The notes: generated by a model from the letters alone, not told the origin. DNA of 64,000 nt from an uncultured Lachnospiraceae bacterium (GCA_944384125.1 CALWSF010000015.1:1-64000); one strand, 5' to 3'. Shown: positions 45,756 through 54,727, counted from the stretch's first letter. Numbers and translations are program-made.

Positions 45756-46787
45756 CTATTCGCCTTTCTCAGCTTCATATTCTGCCACTGCTGCCTTAAC
45801 ACCTTCTGTAAGTTCCGGAGGCACCATCGCCGTAACAGCAGGATCCTTATACAGCTCAGCCGTTGCATCGCGGAATGACTGTAAATCCGGTTCCCGGCAT
45901 ACCTTCACACCTTTTGCTTCAATGGATTCCAGCATTTCTTCCTCCATATCCGTAACGGTCTGTCTCTGTGTGTCGCGGGCATATTCCGCCGCCTCATCTA
46001 TCCAGGTACGCTCTTCATCCGTCAGTCTGTTATAAAAATCAAGATTCATAATCATGCTTTCCGGTGCATACGTATGTCCATCCAGGCACATATATTTCTG
46101 AACCTCATCAAACGCGGAGGAAGAAATTGATGCAATCGGATTCTCCTGTCCATCAACAGTTCCCTGCTGAAGTGCGGTGTAAAGCTCGTTAAATGAAATC
46201 GGTGTAGCTATAAAATTCAGATAATCAGCCAATGCAAACCATATGGGAGATTCCTGCACACGGATAGACAGTCCTTTCATATCTTCTGCTTTGGTTATTT
46301 CCCGTTTATTATTGGTAAAATGGCGGAATCCCAGTTCGCAGAATGCAAGATGCTTAAATCCCTGCTCTTCAAATACCGGCTTCAGTTCCTCCTGCAGATA
46401 TCCGTCAAGCACATAATATGCTTCTTCTTTATCCGCAAACAGATACGGAATTGCAAGAACCTGTGTTTCCGGCACAAAGCTGGGCAGAGCACCGTCCGTT
46501 GTTACTACCGCCATCTCTATGGAACCAATCTTAACACCCTCTGCCATCTCACGTTCTCCGCCAAGCTGAGCATTGGGATAAATAGTAATTTCAAAACGAT
46601 CTCCCGCCAGTTCTTCCAGCTTTTCCTGAAAAGCTGCAGCAGCTATCGTTGACTGGTGCTGTTCATTTCCAACTGTTGCAATTTTAAGTTTGATTTTTCC
46701 GTCAGTTCCCAGCGAACTTCCGCATCCCGATAATACTATTGATGCTGATGCTGCCAGCAGCATTGCTCCAAACCATTTTGCTTTCAT
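45756..46787 (-). CDS. dctP: TRAP substrate-binding lipoprotein
   Basis: A 343-residue DctP-type binding protein anchored by a lipobox (LSGC, about residue 22). The conserved arginine that clamps a substrate carboxylate lies in the LSIRVQESPIW region, and FNELYTALQQGTVDGQENP is the family signature. The substrate is probably a carboxylate acted on by the two upstream enzymes. The stop of the preceding gene overlaps its ATG (TAATG). Confidence 0.93.
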   Translation of the reverse strand: MKAKWFGAMLLAASASIVLSGCGSSLGTDGKIKLKIATVGNEQHQSTIAAAAFQEKLEELAGDRFEITIYPNAQLGGEREMAEGVKIGSIEMAVVTTDGALPSFVPETQVLAIPYLFADKEEAYYVLDGYLQEELKPVFEEQGFKHLAFCELGFRHFTNNKREITKAEDMKGLSIRVQESPIWFALADYLNFIATPISFNELYTALQQGTVDGQENPIASISSSAFDEVQKYMCLDGHTYAPESMIMNLDFYNRLTDEERTWIDEAAEYARDTQRQTVTDMEEEMLESIEAKGVKVCREPDLQSFRDATAELYKDPAVTAMVPPELTEGVKAAVAEYEAEKGE

Positions 46788-47479
46788 TATCTCTCCTCCT
46801 CGCTGATCACATTTACATTGTAATCGGCCGACAGCCGGCGTCCCAGAACCTCATCCTCCATCTCATAGCGGAATTTGCTGCCAAAACGGAAACCATTTGA
46901 AACCGGAACGGTTCCCGAATAAATCACACAGTTATCAATATTTCCGACACGCTCGTCAAGTTCTTTTAATATTACATCAACCGGAAGGATATCTGCCAGA
47001 CTGCCATCCTGATATACTGTCTCCTCTCCGTTTACTGTCTGCCAGGAACGCAGTTTTATTCCATCCCAGTGATCTTTTATTTCATCATAATCCCAGAGCC
47101 TGCTGCAAATCGGTTTTGCACAGATCTGCTTTGCTTTCGGCACGCTTGCGGCTTCCAGTTCCCGGTCCGTATGATCACTCCCCAGGCCTATGTATATTTT
47201 CCCCTGCCGCAGTACAATTACGTATTCTACTTCTCCGCAGGTCTTTTCTCCCACAAAATGCAAATCCCTCTCCTGTGTCAGGACATAATTTCCACACTGA
47301 AAAATTGTAGGGATTTTTTTGGGAGCCGGTACACCCAGCTCTCTTTCCAGCTCCCGGATATGTTCCATGGTTTTTTCCATATTTCTTCCTGCATAGCCAA
47401 TGGCAAAAACCCGCTCATACTCTAATTCCAGCGGGGTCTCGCCGGCCCCATTAACCACAGTAAACATCATTCGACTCAT
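46787..47479 (-). CDS. DUF2848 family protein
   Basis: A 230-residue protein of the DUF2848 family, which is related in fold to FAH-type hydrolases. Landmarks are GYAGRN near residue 25, IGLGSDHTDRELE and CDNCVIYSGTVP-like NIDNCVIYSGTVP near the C-terminus. No activity is established. I start it at MSRMMFTVV (47479), with AAGGAG upstream; the frame continues 34 codons further. Its place between a nitrilase-family enzyme and the TRAP genes suggests that it handles the imported compound or its product. Confidence 0.85.
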   Translation of the reverse strand: MSRMMFTVVNGAGETPLELEYERVFAIGYAGRNMEKTMEHIRELERELGVPAPKKIPTIFQCGNYVLTQERDLHFVGEKTCGEVEYVIVLRQGKIYIGLGSDHTDRELEAASVPKAKQICAKPICSRLWDYDEIKDHWDGIKLRSWQTVNGEETVYQDGSLADILPVDVILKELDERVGNIDNCVIYSGTVPVSNGFRFGSKFRYEMEDEVLGRRLSADYNVNVISEEER

Positions 47480-47516
47480 ATCAGTCTTTCTCCTTTCTCT
47501 CTGCCATTTCCCTGTT

Positions 47517-48305
47517 TTATAAACGATATGCCTCCGGCAAACGATCACGATATACATTAATACTGTCTCTAACTCCATCAACGACGCTCAAATCCATGTC
47601 GGCCACAAGAATCTGCTCATTCTCTCCACCCAGGATCAGGCATTCTCCCATCGGCCCGTACACAGCAGAATGGCCTCCGCATTTTGTGGTGCCGGCTGTT
47701 CCCACCGAGTTTGTGCAGCACAGATAACTCTGACTTTCAATTGCCCGGGCACGATTCAGTGTATCCCAGTGAAGCTGTCTTGCCACCGGCCACTGCGCCA
47801 CAACAAACTGGACTCTGGAGCCCGCCAGCATCTCTGAACGGATGAGCTCCGGAAAACGAATATCATAGCAAACCACGAGACTGCATTTTACACCATCCAG
47901 TTCAAAATTACACGGTTCTTTTCCATGACAGAAATATTTATCTTCTCCTGACGGGCTGAATAAATGTACCTTATCATACTGGGCAATCAAATCTCCCTTC
48001 CGATCGAAAACACATGCCGTATTGTAAATGCCCCCGTCTTCTTTTTGATTTGCCACAGTGCCCGCCAGAATATTAACTCCATACTCCTTAGACAGCGAAG
48101 AAAATACTTTTTTCACACGCTCGCACTCTTTATCTGACACTGCTGCCAGATTTTCTTTCGGAAAAAAACCAACATTCCATGTTTCCGGAAGAGTAATCAC
48201 ATCCGGTTTTGCTTTTGCTGCTTCTCTGACCAGAGCCTCAGCATGTTCAAAGTTTTTCTCCGGATTTCCCAGCTCCATATCCATCTGGATCATCGCAACC
48301 TTCAT
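47517..48305 (-). CDS. Nitrilase-superfamily carbon-nitrogen hydrolase
   Basis: A 262-residue amidase of the nitrilase fold with its Glu-Lys-Cys triad in LPETWN, YDKVHLF and VVCYDIRFPEL. The sequence is closest in style to omega-amidase/NIT2-like enzymes, which hydrolyse alpha-ketoglutaramate or related amides. It is the first gene of the operon nitrilase-DUF2848-dctPQM, behind an operator likely read by the upstream GntR protein. A role in hydrolysing an imported carboxylate amide is inferred. Confidence 0.9.
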   Translation of the reverse strand: MKVAMIQMDMELGNPEKNFEHAEALVREAAKAKPDVITLPETWNVGFFPKENLAAVSDKECERVKKVFSSLSKEYGVNILAGTVANQKEDGGIYNTACVFDRKGDLIAQYDKVHLFSPSGEDKYFCHGKEPCNFELDGVKCSLVVCYDIRFPELIRSEMLAGSRVQFVVAQWPVARQLHWDTLNRARAIESQSYLCCTNSVGTAGTTKCGGHSAVYGPMGECLILGGENEQILVADMDLSVVDGVRDSINVYRDRLPEAYRL

Positions 48306-48361
48306 TATCAGTGTTCTCCTTTTTCTATGACTGTTTTCATTTCCCCATTCAGTTTCAAGTC

Positions 48362-48430
48362 TTGGTATTCGGTATTTGGTATTTGGTATACCATTGATTA
48401 GAATATAACATTCTGATTATTTTTTGTCAA
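48362..48430 (-). promoter_or_regulatory. Promoter and operator of the nitrilase-TRAP operon
   Basis: Minus strand TTGACA (48425-48430), 17 bp, TATATT (48402-48407). At the expected start lies the palindrome TGGTATACCA (48384-48393), preceded by a ladder of GGTATT half-sites every 7 bp (about 48364-48389). This fits the short palindromes bound by FadR-type GntR repressors. Confidence 0.75.
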
Positions 48431-48492
48431 TTTACATGTTCCACAAAACTAACCTCTAATATTTATACATATCTTCTAAACTTCTGTTTTTA

Positions 48493-49149
48493 TCAGGGGG
48501 CCAGCTTAATATGACGCCGGATATTCTCCTCCGTATGCTCCATATGAACCTTCATGGCGCTTACAGCTTCTTCTATATTCCGGTTTTCCACGGCCGCGAG
48601 AATAGCCTGGTGCTCTTCGATAGTTGTAATACGGCGTTCATCTGTTCCCAGAACCGCCTGCTTTCCCAAAAACCGAAATACATCATAATAATTGCTTGCC
48701 AGTTTCATCAGCTCTCCATTGCGGCTCATCTGATAAATGCAGGAGTGAAAATCTCTGTCATGCTGAATAAAATCATCGACATCATAATTGAGCAGATCCT
48801 CTTTTTGCTCCGTCTGTATTTTTCTCAAATTTACAAGTTCTTCTTCTGTCATATTGCGAACAGCATCTTCTACTGCCAAAAGCTCCAGCGCATATCTTAT
48901 TCTCACGAGCTCCCACATATAATGGGCATCGAACTCGCGCACAATGGCTCCCTTGTACGTCTCCATCTGCAGCCACCCGTCCCTGGCCAGCATCTGCAGT
49001 GCCTCGCGTATGGGAGTACGGCTGATGCCCAGCTCCTCTGAAAGTTTTCTTTCATTCATCACACTTCCGGGCTGATACTGCCCCATTAAAATGCCTTTTT
49101 TTATTTCACTGTACACCTGATATTTATATGAAAGCTGCTTCTGCACCAT
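48493..49149 (-). CDS. GntR-family regulator (FadR subfamily)
   Basis: A 218-residue repressor: N-terminal winged helix (LSEELGISRTPIREALQML, about 30-49) and a C-terminal all-helical FCD ligand-binding domain with metal-type histidines (HDRDFH, EEHQAIL, HMEHTEENI). It lies directly upstream of the nitrilase-TRAP operon and probably senses its substrate. A likely promoter is TTGACA (49343-49348) with TACAGT 18 bp on. Confidence 0.92.
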   Translation of the reverse strand: MVQKQLSYKYQVYSEIKKGILMGQYQPGSVMNERKLSEELGISRTPIREALQMLARDGWLQMETYKGAIVREFDAHYMWELVRIRYALELLAVEDAVRNMTEEELVNLRKIQTEQKEDLLNYDVDDFIQHDRDFHSCIYQMSRNGELMKLASNYYDVFRFLGKQAVLGTDERRITTIEEHQAILAAVENRNIEEAVSAMKVHMEHTEENIRRHIKLAP

Positions 49150-49409
49150 ATGTATTTATCCCCTCTCCCCGAATCGCAGTTTAATATATAAACCATAATC
49201 CGTCATACGCTCCCACAGCGGTCATAAATATTTTACAATTAATTTTCAACCTGCTTTCCGAACACTTAAATATTTCTGTAAAACGACTCAATTATATATT
49301 AAAGCTACACTTTCCTGGACTGTAACACAGCCCAAATAAATTTGTCAAGCTATTATTAACCATACGTACTCCTTCAAACCTTCACACAGACATGATACCG
49401 TATTTTTCC

Positions 49410-49438
49410 TTGCCAATTTCCATCAGTGATGATATAAT
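49410..49438 (+). promoter_or_regulatory. Promoter of the anchored hypothetical gene
   Basis: TTGCCA (49410-49415), 17 bp, TATAAT (49433-49438). The rest of 49150-49533 holds the gntR promoter and AT-rich spacer; no gene is seen. Confidence 0.75.
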
Positions 49439-49533
49439 TAACTACAATTGCGGTTATAAGACCGTACTCATACGCGACTGACAGGGCATCTGGCTGCCGG
49501 GTCATGCGCTACTATTTACGGAGGGGTATTGAA

Positions 49534-49974
49534 ATGACAGTCACGAACATACTTATTATAATTCTTGTTATCATTGTCGCCGCTCTGATTGCACTGTATT
49601 TTCTGAGAAACAGAATGCAGAAGCGACAGGCAGAACAGCAGACGATGCTTGATGCAGCCAAGCAGACGGCATCCATTCTGGTTATTGACAAGAAAAAGCT
49701 CAAAATCAAACAGTCCGGTCTTCCAAAGGCGGTTATTGAACAGACGCCCTGGTATGCCAAGTGGGCCAAGCTTCCCATTGTAAAGGCAAAAGTTGGTCCC
49801 AAAGTTGTCACATTGATTGCGGATGAAAAAGTTTTTCTTCAGCTTCCCGTTAAAACAGAAGCCAAAGTTACAATAAGCGGCCTCTACATAACGGAAATCA
49901 AGAGTGTGCGCGGCGGCGTTCTTCCTCTGCCGAAAAAGAAAAAATTCCTGGATCGTTTCCGGAAAAATAAATAA
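49534..49974 (+). CDS. Membrane-anchored basic protein of unknown function
   Basis: A 146-residue protein: one N-terminal helix (about 4-24, ILIIILVIIVAALIAL), a charged/Gln stretch, then a soluble beta-rich domain (about 50-130) and a very basic tail (PKKKKFLDRFRKNK). GGAGGGG lies 7 nt before the ATG. I do not recognise a family. It is flanked by its own promoter and terminator, so it is monocistronic. Confidence 0.75.
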   Translation: MTVTNILIIILVIIVAALIALYFLRNRMQKRQAEQQTMLDAAKQTASILVIDKKKLKIKQSGLPKAVIEQTPWYAKWAKLPIVKAKVGPKVVTLIADEKVFLQLPVKTEAKVTISGLYITEIKSVRGGVLPLPKKKKFLDRFRKNK

Positions 49975-50001
49975 TTCAGACTGCAGAAGAAATGTTTCTT
50001 T

Positions 50002-50046
50002 AAAAAACCGGAGTCTTCTCTGTAATACAGAGAGGCTCCGGTTTTT
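50002..50046 (+). terminator. Terminator after the anchored hypothetical gene
   Basis: AAAACCGGAG pairs with CTCCGGTTTT; an inner CTCTGTAATACAGAG hairpin fills the loop, and TTTTT follows. Confidence 0.85.
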
Positions 50047-50130
50047 ACGTGGCGTGTAATATGCCTTGCATCTCAGACATATGTTCCCTCAATTAAGCCT
50101 GTGCAGCACCATCTTAAATCTCCGCATCCG

Positions 50131-50158
50131 AAAAGGCCCGCCATAAGCGGGCCTTTTC
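50131..50158. terminator. Bidirectional terminator
   Basis: AAAAGGCCCGC pairs perfectly with GCGGGCCTTTT across CATAA. It probably ends the minus-strand ocd/symporter transcript. Confidence 0.85.
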
Positions 50159-50221
50159 TATGTAAATCTGTATTGATTACAAAACAAAAATCCTCTGAAA
50201 ACTCCTGAACAGTCAGATGTC

Positions 50222-51364
50222 CTACTGCCATTTTGAAGTATCCATAGCGCCTTCACTCTTGGCAACAATGCAGGTTCCTGCAATATCTCCCGTTACATTT
50301 ACAGTTGTTCTTCCCATATCGAGGATAACATCAATACCGAGGATCAGAGCATAAACAGAAGCTCCGATACCGGAAGATACATCCAGTCCAACCATGCCCA
50401 TAGCGGCCATAAGAAGGATAGGACCGGAACCGGCAACGCCGGCCGTACCTGTACTGGCAATGGTAACTGCAAACACAAGCAGAACCATCTGAGGAATAGA
50501 AAGTTCAATGCCCGAGGCAAAAGCCACCGTAAATACCGCAATTACCTGATAATACGCTTCTCCGTCAAGGTTGATCTGGGAACCCAGAGGAAGAGTAAAG
50601 CCACAGATACTTCTCGGCACACCCATCTGCTCTTCTGCTGTACGGATAGATACCGGTAATGTGGAAGCGCTGCTCCTGGTTGAAAATGCCATAAGCATAA
50701 CACCGCGCGCTTTCTTAAAGAATGTGATCGGATTGAGCTTTGCAAAACTCAGCGCCGCTCCATAGACAAAAATCAGCTGGAACAGATATCCGAGATAGCA
50801 GAGTCCGATAACAACGGCAGCTGCGCTCAGGAAACCAAGTCCCTGTTCCGCAAAAGTAATGGAAATCAGCGCAAACACACCGATCGGAGTGTATTCGAGA
50901 ACTCCCTTTGTGATGCAGAACATGATCTCCGCTCCGCCTTCACAGAATCTGTAAACAGTAAGCACAGCCTCCCTTATCCGATCATCACTGCTGTCACGGA
51001 GCGCCGAAATCGCGAAACCGAATATCACAGAAAAAATAAGTACCTGTAAGTAGGAATCTCCTGCAAACGCTGCAACTATATTATCCGGAACCATACCCAG
51101 AAGAAATTCGCTTACCGCCGGCGTCTGCAGTCCTGCATTTGCAGTGTTTTCAACTGTTTCCGTAAAGACCATATTCTGACCTGGCTTGAAGATGTTGGCA
51201 ATAATTGTTGCAGCTGACGCAGCAAAAACAGTGGTGCACATATAATAAACGAATATTTTGGCAGCAACCCGCCCTGTTTTCTGAATGGGCATTGCTCCCA
51301 CACCCATAACAATTGCGAAGAAAATAAGCGGAAGTACAATCATCTTCAGCAGCTTTACCATCAA
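50222..51364 (-). CDS. Dicarboxylate/amino acid:cation symporter, N-terminus apparently lost
   Basis: A protein of 380 residues of the DAACS (GltP-type) family, with the helical hairpin SSASTLPVS, substrate-site QINLDGEA and the late NVTGDIAGTCI block. It starts at TTG 51364 or ATG 51361, in the middle of the conserved EPLGTLMVKLLKMIVLPL segment. Family members carry about 40 further residues, including the first helix. The frame stays open a short way upstream (PDIAVVEPLGT) and runs into the 3' end of the ocd gene, with no good ribosome site. This looks like a deletion scar, so the transporter may be inactive. Confidence 0.85.
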   Translation of the reverse strand: MMVKLLKMIVLPLIFFAIVMGVGAMPIQKTGRVAAKIFVYYMCTTVFAASAATIIANIFKPGQNMVFTETVENTANAGLQTPAVSEFLLGMVPDNIVAAFAGDSYLQVLIFSVIFGFAISALRDSSDDRIREAVLTVYRFCEGGAEIMFCITKGVLEYTPIGVFALISITFAEQGLGFLSAAAVVIGLCYLGYLFQLIFVYGAALSFAKLNPITFFKKARGVMLMAFSTRSSASTLPVSIRTAEEQMGVPRSICGFTLPLGSQINLDGEAYYQVIAVFTVAFASGIELSIPQMVLLVFAVTIASTGTAGVAGSGPILLMAAMGMVGLDVSSGIGASVYALILGIDVILDMGRTTVNVTGDIAGTCIVAKSEGAMDTSKWQ

Positions 51365-51387
51365 GGTGCCAAGAGGCTCAACAACCG

Positions 51388-52221
51388 CTATATCAGGTCC
51401 TCCATATATTTTACCTTTTCTTTTGGAAGAACACCTGACTCCAGAGGAATCCTGAGGTCTCCGGTCTCCTCACACGCATAGGGAAGTTCTGTATATATCT
51501 GTGACACCAGGCGCGAAACAGCATCCGGCAATTCCCGGCGCTCCGGGCGCCATGATCCGATTGCAACAAAACATTTTCCACGAAGGAGATCCTCATCATC
51601 AGGATATACGGGATCTGTCGCCTGTGTAGCGGAGATCAGTATATCACTCTGTTTTACAAGCTCATTTACAGAGCTGCAGGCATGAATCTGTATATCAGGC
51701 CGTCCCAGGCGATCAGATAATTTCTTTATAAATGCCGGGTAATCCTTGTTGTACCCGTCAAACAGATAAATATCCCTGATGGGGCGAACTGCACATGCAT
51801 ACAAAATCTGATGAAGGCCCTGCATTCCGCAGCCTACCAAACCGACACTTTGCGCAGACTCAGAGGCCAGATAACGAATTGCCACGCCTCCTACCGCTCC
51901 TGTTCGCATGGCAGTCAGGACACTGCCGTTCATAATAGCACAGGGAAGACCTGTATCTGCCTCATTCAATATCATAAGGCCATTCAGATATGGAAGACCT
52001 CTCTGCGGGTTGTCAGGAAACTCCGCCAGCATTTTTGTGCCGATAAACTGTTCCAGAAAACATGGCATGTAAAGCATCATATTTTTGCCGCGAGACGCAA
52101 TAAATCTGTCCGGCATCGTATAATTTCCTTTTTTGTGGATACTGTACGAATCCTCAATGGCATCCATGACATCATCCAGAGTAACGGCTTCCCACATCTC
52201 CTCTCTGGATAAAACCTTCAT
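51388..52221 (-). CDS. Ornithine cyclodeaminase/mu-crystallin family protein, C-terminus apparently lost
   Basis: A 277-residue NAD(P)-binding protein. GLVGCGMQG is the Rossmann loop and LTAMRTGAVGG the substrate-side block. Family members (ornithine cyclodeaminase, alanine or ketimine reductases) usually run 310-350 residues; here the protein stops after GVLPKEKVKYMEDLI, about 40 residues short of the usual end. The stop codon abuts coding sequence of the symporter. The start at 52221 has GGAGGG upstream. It faces the serine dehydratase gene, so it was probably part of an amino-acid breakdown module. Confidence 0.82.
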   Translation of the reverse strand: MKVLSREEMWEAVTLDDVMDAIEDSYSIHKKGNYTMPDRFIASRGKNMMLYMPCFLEQFIGTKMLAEFPDNPQRGLPYLNGLMILNEADTGLPCAIMNGSVLTAMRTGAVGGVAIRYLASESAQSVGLVGCGMQGLHQILYACAVRPIRDIYLFDGYNKDYPAFIKKLSDRLGRPDIQIHACSSVNELVKQSDILISATQATDPVYPDDEDLLRGKCFVAIGSWRPERRELPDAVSRLVSQIYTELPYACEETGDLRIPLESGVLPKEKVKYMEDLI

Positions 52222-52247
52222 CAAATCCCTCCAATTAGATTTATTAT

Positions 52248-52339
52248 TAATCAATATTGATTAGCTTGATAAAATATTACAATACACGGTATTATTTGTC
52301 AATATTATTATTGACCAAAATATCATTTTATGGTATATT
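52248..52339. promoter_or_regulatory. Divergent promoter region with palindromic operators
   Basis: For ocd (minus): TTGACA (52297-52302), 17 bp, TAATAT (52274-52279). For the dehydratase (plus): TTGACC (52311-52316), 17 bp, TATATT (52334-52339). GTCAATATTATTATTGAC (52298-52315) is a perfect inverted repeat across both -35 elements, and TAATCAATATTGATTA (52248-52263) is a perfect 16-bp palindrome at the ocd start. Shared TCAATA/TATTGA half-sites suggest a single regulator, perhaps the FCD protein at 54006. Confidence 0.78.
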
Positions 52340-52391
52340 GATTATACACAACTCATATATGAGCTGGCAGAGCGCAAGGAGGAAATACTGT

Positions 52392-53987
52392 ATGGGAAAA
52401 CAGGCACCAAGTATATTTAACGATGTAATCGGTCCGGTAATGCGCGGACCATCCAGCTCTCACGTGGCCGGGGCCGCCAGAATCGGAGATTTGCTGCGTC
52501 AGCTGGCAGAAAATCAACTTAAAAAGGTTACAGTCGATTTTGATATCAACGGGTCATTGGCAGAATCCCATGAAGGTCACGGAACAGACATGGGATTTGC
52601 CTGCGGAATTTTAGGCATACCACTCACAGAGCCCTGTGTGGACCGATATCAGAATCTTATGGAAGAAAGCGGTATTGAACTGCAGTACCGGATTTATGAT
52701 TACGGCGCAGAACATCCCAATCATTACAGAATCTGTGCCATGACGAATGCGGCAGATACAATCCGCATGGATGCCGTTTCCACAGGTGGGGGCATGATCG
52801 AAGTGACAGCACTGGAAGGCTGCCCTGTTTCCGCTCTGGGAGATACTTATGAAACATTCTTTTTGATTTCTGCAGACGAAACTTCCATTCCGGAAGCCAC
52901 AAGAGTGACAGAGGAGGCAGCAAAAGAAATCTCCTCTCTTGAAAACCTGACGGTTACAGCAGGAGAAGGCATCTGTGCCGTTAACCTGAAAACCTCCTCT
53001 GCTATGACTGAAAATGAGCATGCGGCAGTTGAACACAGTCTTTCCGCTAAATGGAATATTAAAAAAGTTTATTGTATGACTCCCATTCTTCCAACCCACT
53101 CCTCAGCGGGAAAAAGTGTTCCTTTTAAAACAGCATCTGAACTCCTCTCCTACAACGAGGATAAAAACCTGCCTTTATGGAAGCTGGCTGTACTGTATGA
53201 AAGTATCCGGGGAAATACGACAGAAGAACATGTGATTGCACAAATGCATGAACTTGTGGAAATTATGAGCCGCGCGGCTGCGGAGGGGCTGGCCGGAACT
53301 GAGTATGCCGATCGGATTCTGCATGTTCAGGCAAATAAAATGCAAGAAAAACAGGAAAAATTAGTGCCGGGAAGCGTAGTAAATGATATAATCAAATACA
53401 TAACCGCCATTATGGAAGCCAAGAGCGCCATGAAAGTAATTGTGGCAGCACCTACGGCAGGCTCATGCGGGTGTCTGCCGGGAACTCTTCTGGCACTGGA
53501 ACACAGCCTGGGACTGAGCCGCGAAGATACAGTACGGGGGATGTTTGCCGCAGGAATGATTGGAATTATTTTTGCCGAGCTTGCTACGTTTGCCGCCGAG
53601 GTAGGCGGATGCCAGATGGAATGCGGCGCCGGCAGCGGAATGGCTGCAGCCGGAATAACCCAGATGATGGGAGGTACGGCAAAAGAATGTATTGATGCGG
53701 CATCCGTAGCTTTACAGGGACTGACGGGCCTGGCATGCGATCCGGTTGCAAACCGCGTGGAAGTTCCGTGTCTTAACAAAAACATCGTGGGAGGAATGAA
53801 CGCACTGAGCAGTACAAATATGATTCTTGCCGGTTTTGATCGCGTCATCCCTCTGGATGAGACAATTCGGGCCATGCTTGATATCGGCCTGAAACTTCCG
53901 CTGGAGCTCAGATGCACATTCGGCGGTTTGGGAAAAACGGAGACATCCCTGAGAATCAGAAAAGAACTGGAGCTCAGGCGGAAATAA
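52392..53987 (+). CDS. L-serine dehydratase, iron-sulfur type, single chain
   Basis: A 531-residue enzyme that deaminates L-serine to pyruvate. The beta-type domain (GPVMRGPSSSHVAGA) is N-terminal and the alpha-type catalytic domain C-terminal, with cysteines for the 4Fe-4S cluster in AGSCGCLPG, GGCQMECGAG and LACDP. Clostridia more often encode the two domains separately (sdaAB, sdaAA). The order and PSSSH motif fit; a related cysteine desulfidase/UPF0597 enzyme is less likely. The ATG at 52392 has AAGGAGG upstream. Confidence 0.88.
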   Translation: MGKQAPSIFNDVIGPVMRGPSSSHVAGAARIGDLLRQLAENQLKKVTVDFDINGSLAESHEGHGTDMGFACGILGIPLTEPCVDRYQNLMEESGIELQYRIYDYGAEHPNHYRICAMTNAADTIRMDAVSTGGGMIEVTALEGCPVSALGDTYETFFLISADETSIPEATRVTEEAAKEISSLENLTVTAGEGICAVNLKTSSAMTENEHAAVEHSLSAKWNIKKVYCMTPILPTHSSAGKSVPFKTASELLSYNEDKNLPLWKLAVLYESIRGNTTEEHVIAQMHELVEIMSRAAAEGLAGTEYADRILHVQANKMQEKQEKLVPGSVVNDIIKYITAIMEAKSAMKVIVAAPTAGSCGCLPGTLLALEHSLGLSREDTVRGMFAAGMIGIIFAELATFAAEVGGCQMECGAGSGMAAAGITQMMGGTAKECIDAASVALQGLTGLACDPVANRVEVPCLNKNIVGGMNALSSTNMILAGFDRVIPLDETIRAMLDIGLKLPLELRCTFGGLGKTETSLRIRKELELRRK

Positions 53988-54005
53988 TATAAAAACGGAG
54001 AAAAT

Positions 54006-54719
54006 ATGGTTAAAAAAGAGTACGATTTTGAAATTCTGCAGGCACTGAATCAGTATGGTGCGCCTGCAGGAGCAGTTTATCTGAGCAGTGTAATGAACAT
54101 TCCGCCTGCCAATATCGGCAGAGCACTATTTCAGCTGGAAAAACGCGGGCTGGTACAGAAGGTACAGAACAAAGGAAGAATTATAACTGAGCACGGAAAA
54201 CGGTATCTGGAGCAGTACGAAGCAAAAAACAGTAAGATCATGATCGCCAATGATCTGATAGATTCCGCAGAGGCAAACAATATTGAATATCTTCTGGAAA
54301 TTATGGAGCTTCGGAAACTTCTGGAGGGATATACGGCGGAAAACTGCGCTAAGGTAATAACAGAGAAACAGTTCCATGAGCTGGAAGGAATACAGATCGA
54401 CTACGTTTATGAGCTGCGCCACGGTCATGCGGGCCGTGAACAGGATCTCGCTCTGCATCTGAAAATTGCGGAAATCTGCGGAAATCGTACAATTGAAAAA
54501 GTTCTCAGGCTTATTTTAACGGACAATGACACATATGCGGAATTTACAAATGCTGCCGTTCAGCTTCACAACCTGCGTCAGAACGAGCATGGCAGAATCC
54601 TGGAAGCCATAAAAAACCGTGACGCAGCAGCATCCCGATATGAGATGGAACAGCATCTGAACCGTGTTGTGGAAAATGTAAAAAATACCATAGATACAAA
54701 AAAGCACAGTAATGAATAG
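54006..54719 (+). CDS. Winged-helix regulator with FCD domain
   Basis: A 237-residue protein. The C-terminal 150 residues are an FCD-type helical ligand domain (ELRKLLEGYTAENC, HLKIAEICGN, HGRILEAI, MEQHLNRVVENV). The N-terminal DNA-binding part (AGAVYLSSVMNIPPANIGRALFQLEKRGLV) is a winged helix that resembles the NrpR/RNase R-type HTH_12 rather than the classical GntR helix. It follows the dehydratase by 18 bp and probably controls the divergent promoters. Confidence 0.78.
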   Translation: MVKKEYDFEILQALNQYGAPAGAVYLSSVMNIPPANIGRALFQLEKRGLVQKVQNKGRIITEHGKRYLEQYEAKNSKIMIANDLIDSAEANNIEYLLEIMELRKLLEGYTAENCAKVITEKQFHELEGIQIDYVYELRHGHAGREQDLALHLKIAEICGNRTIEKVLRLILTDNDTYAEFTNAAVQLHNLRQNEHGRILEAIKNRDAAASRYEMEQHLNRVVENVKNTIDTKKHSNE

Positions 54720-54727
54720 GCTGCGAA

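Noticed and set aside
49150-49410. A small gene in the spacer downstream of the divergent gntR start
   Set aside because: No frame with a ribosome site or convincing protein character is present.
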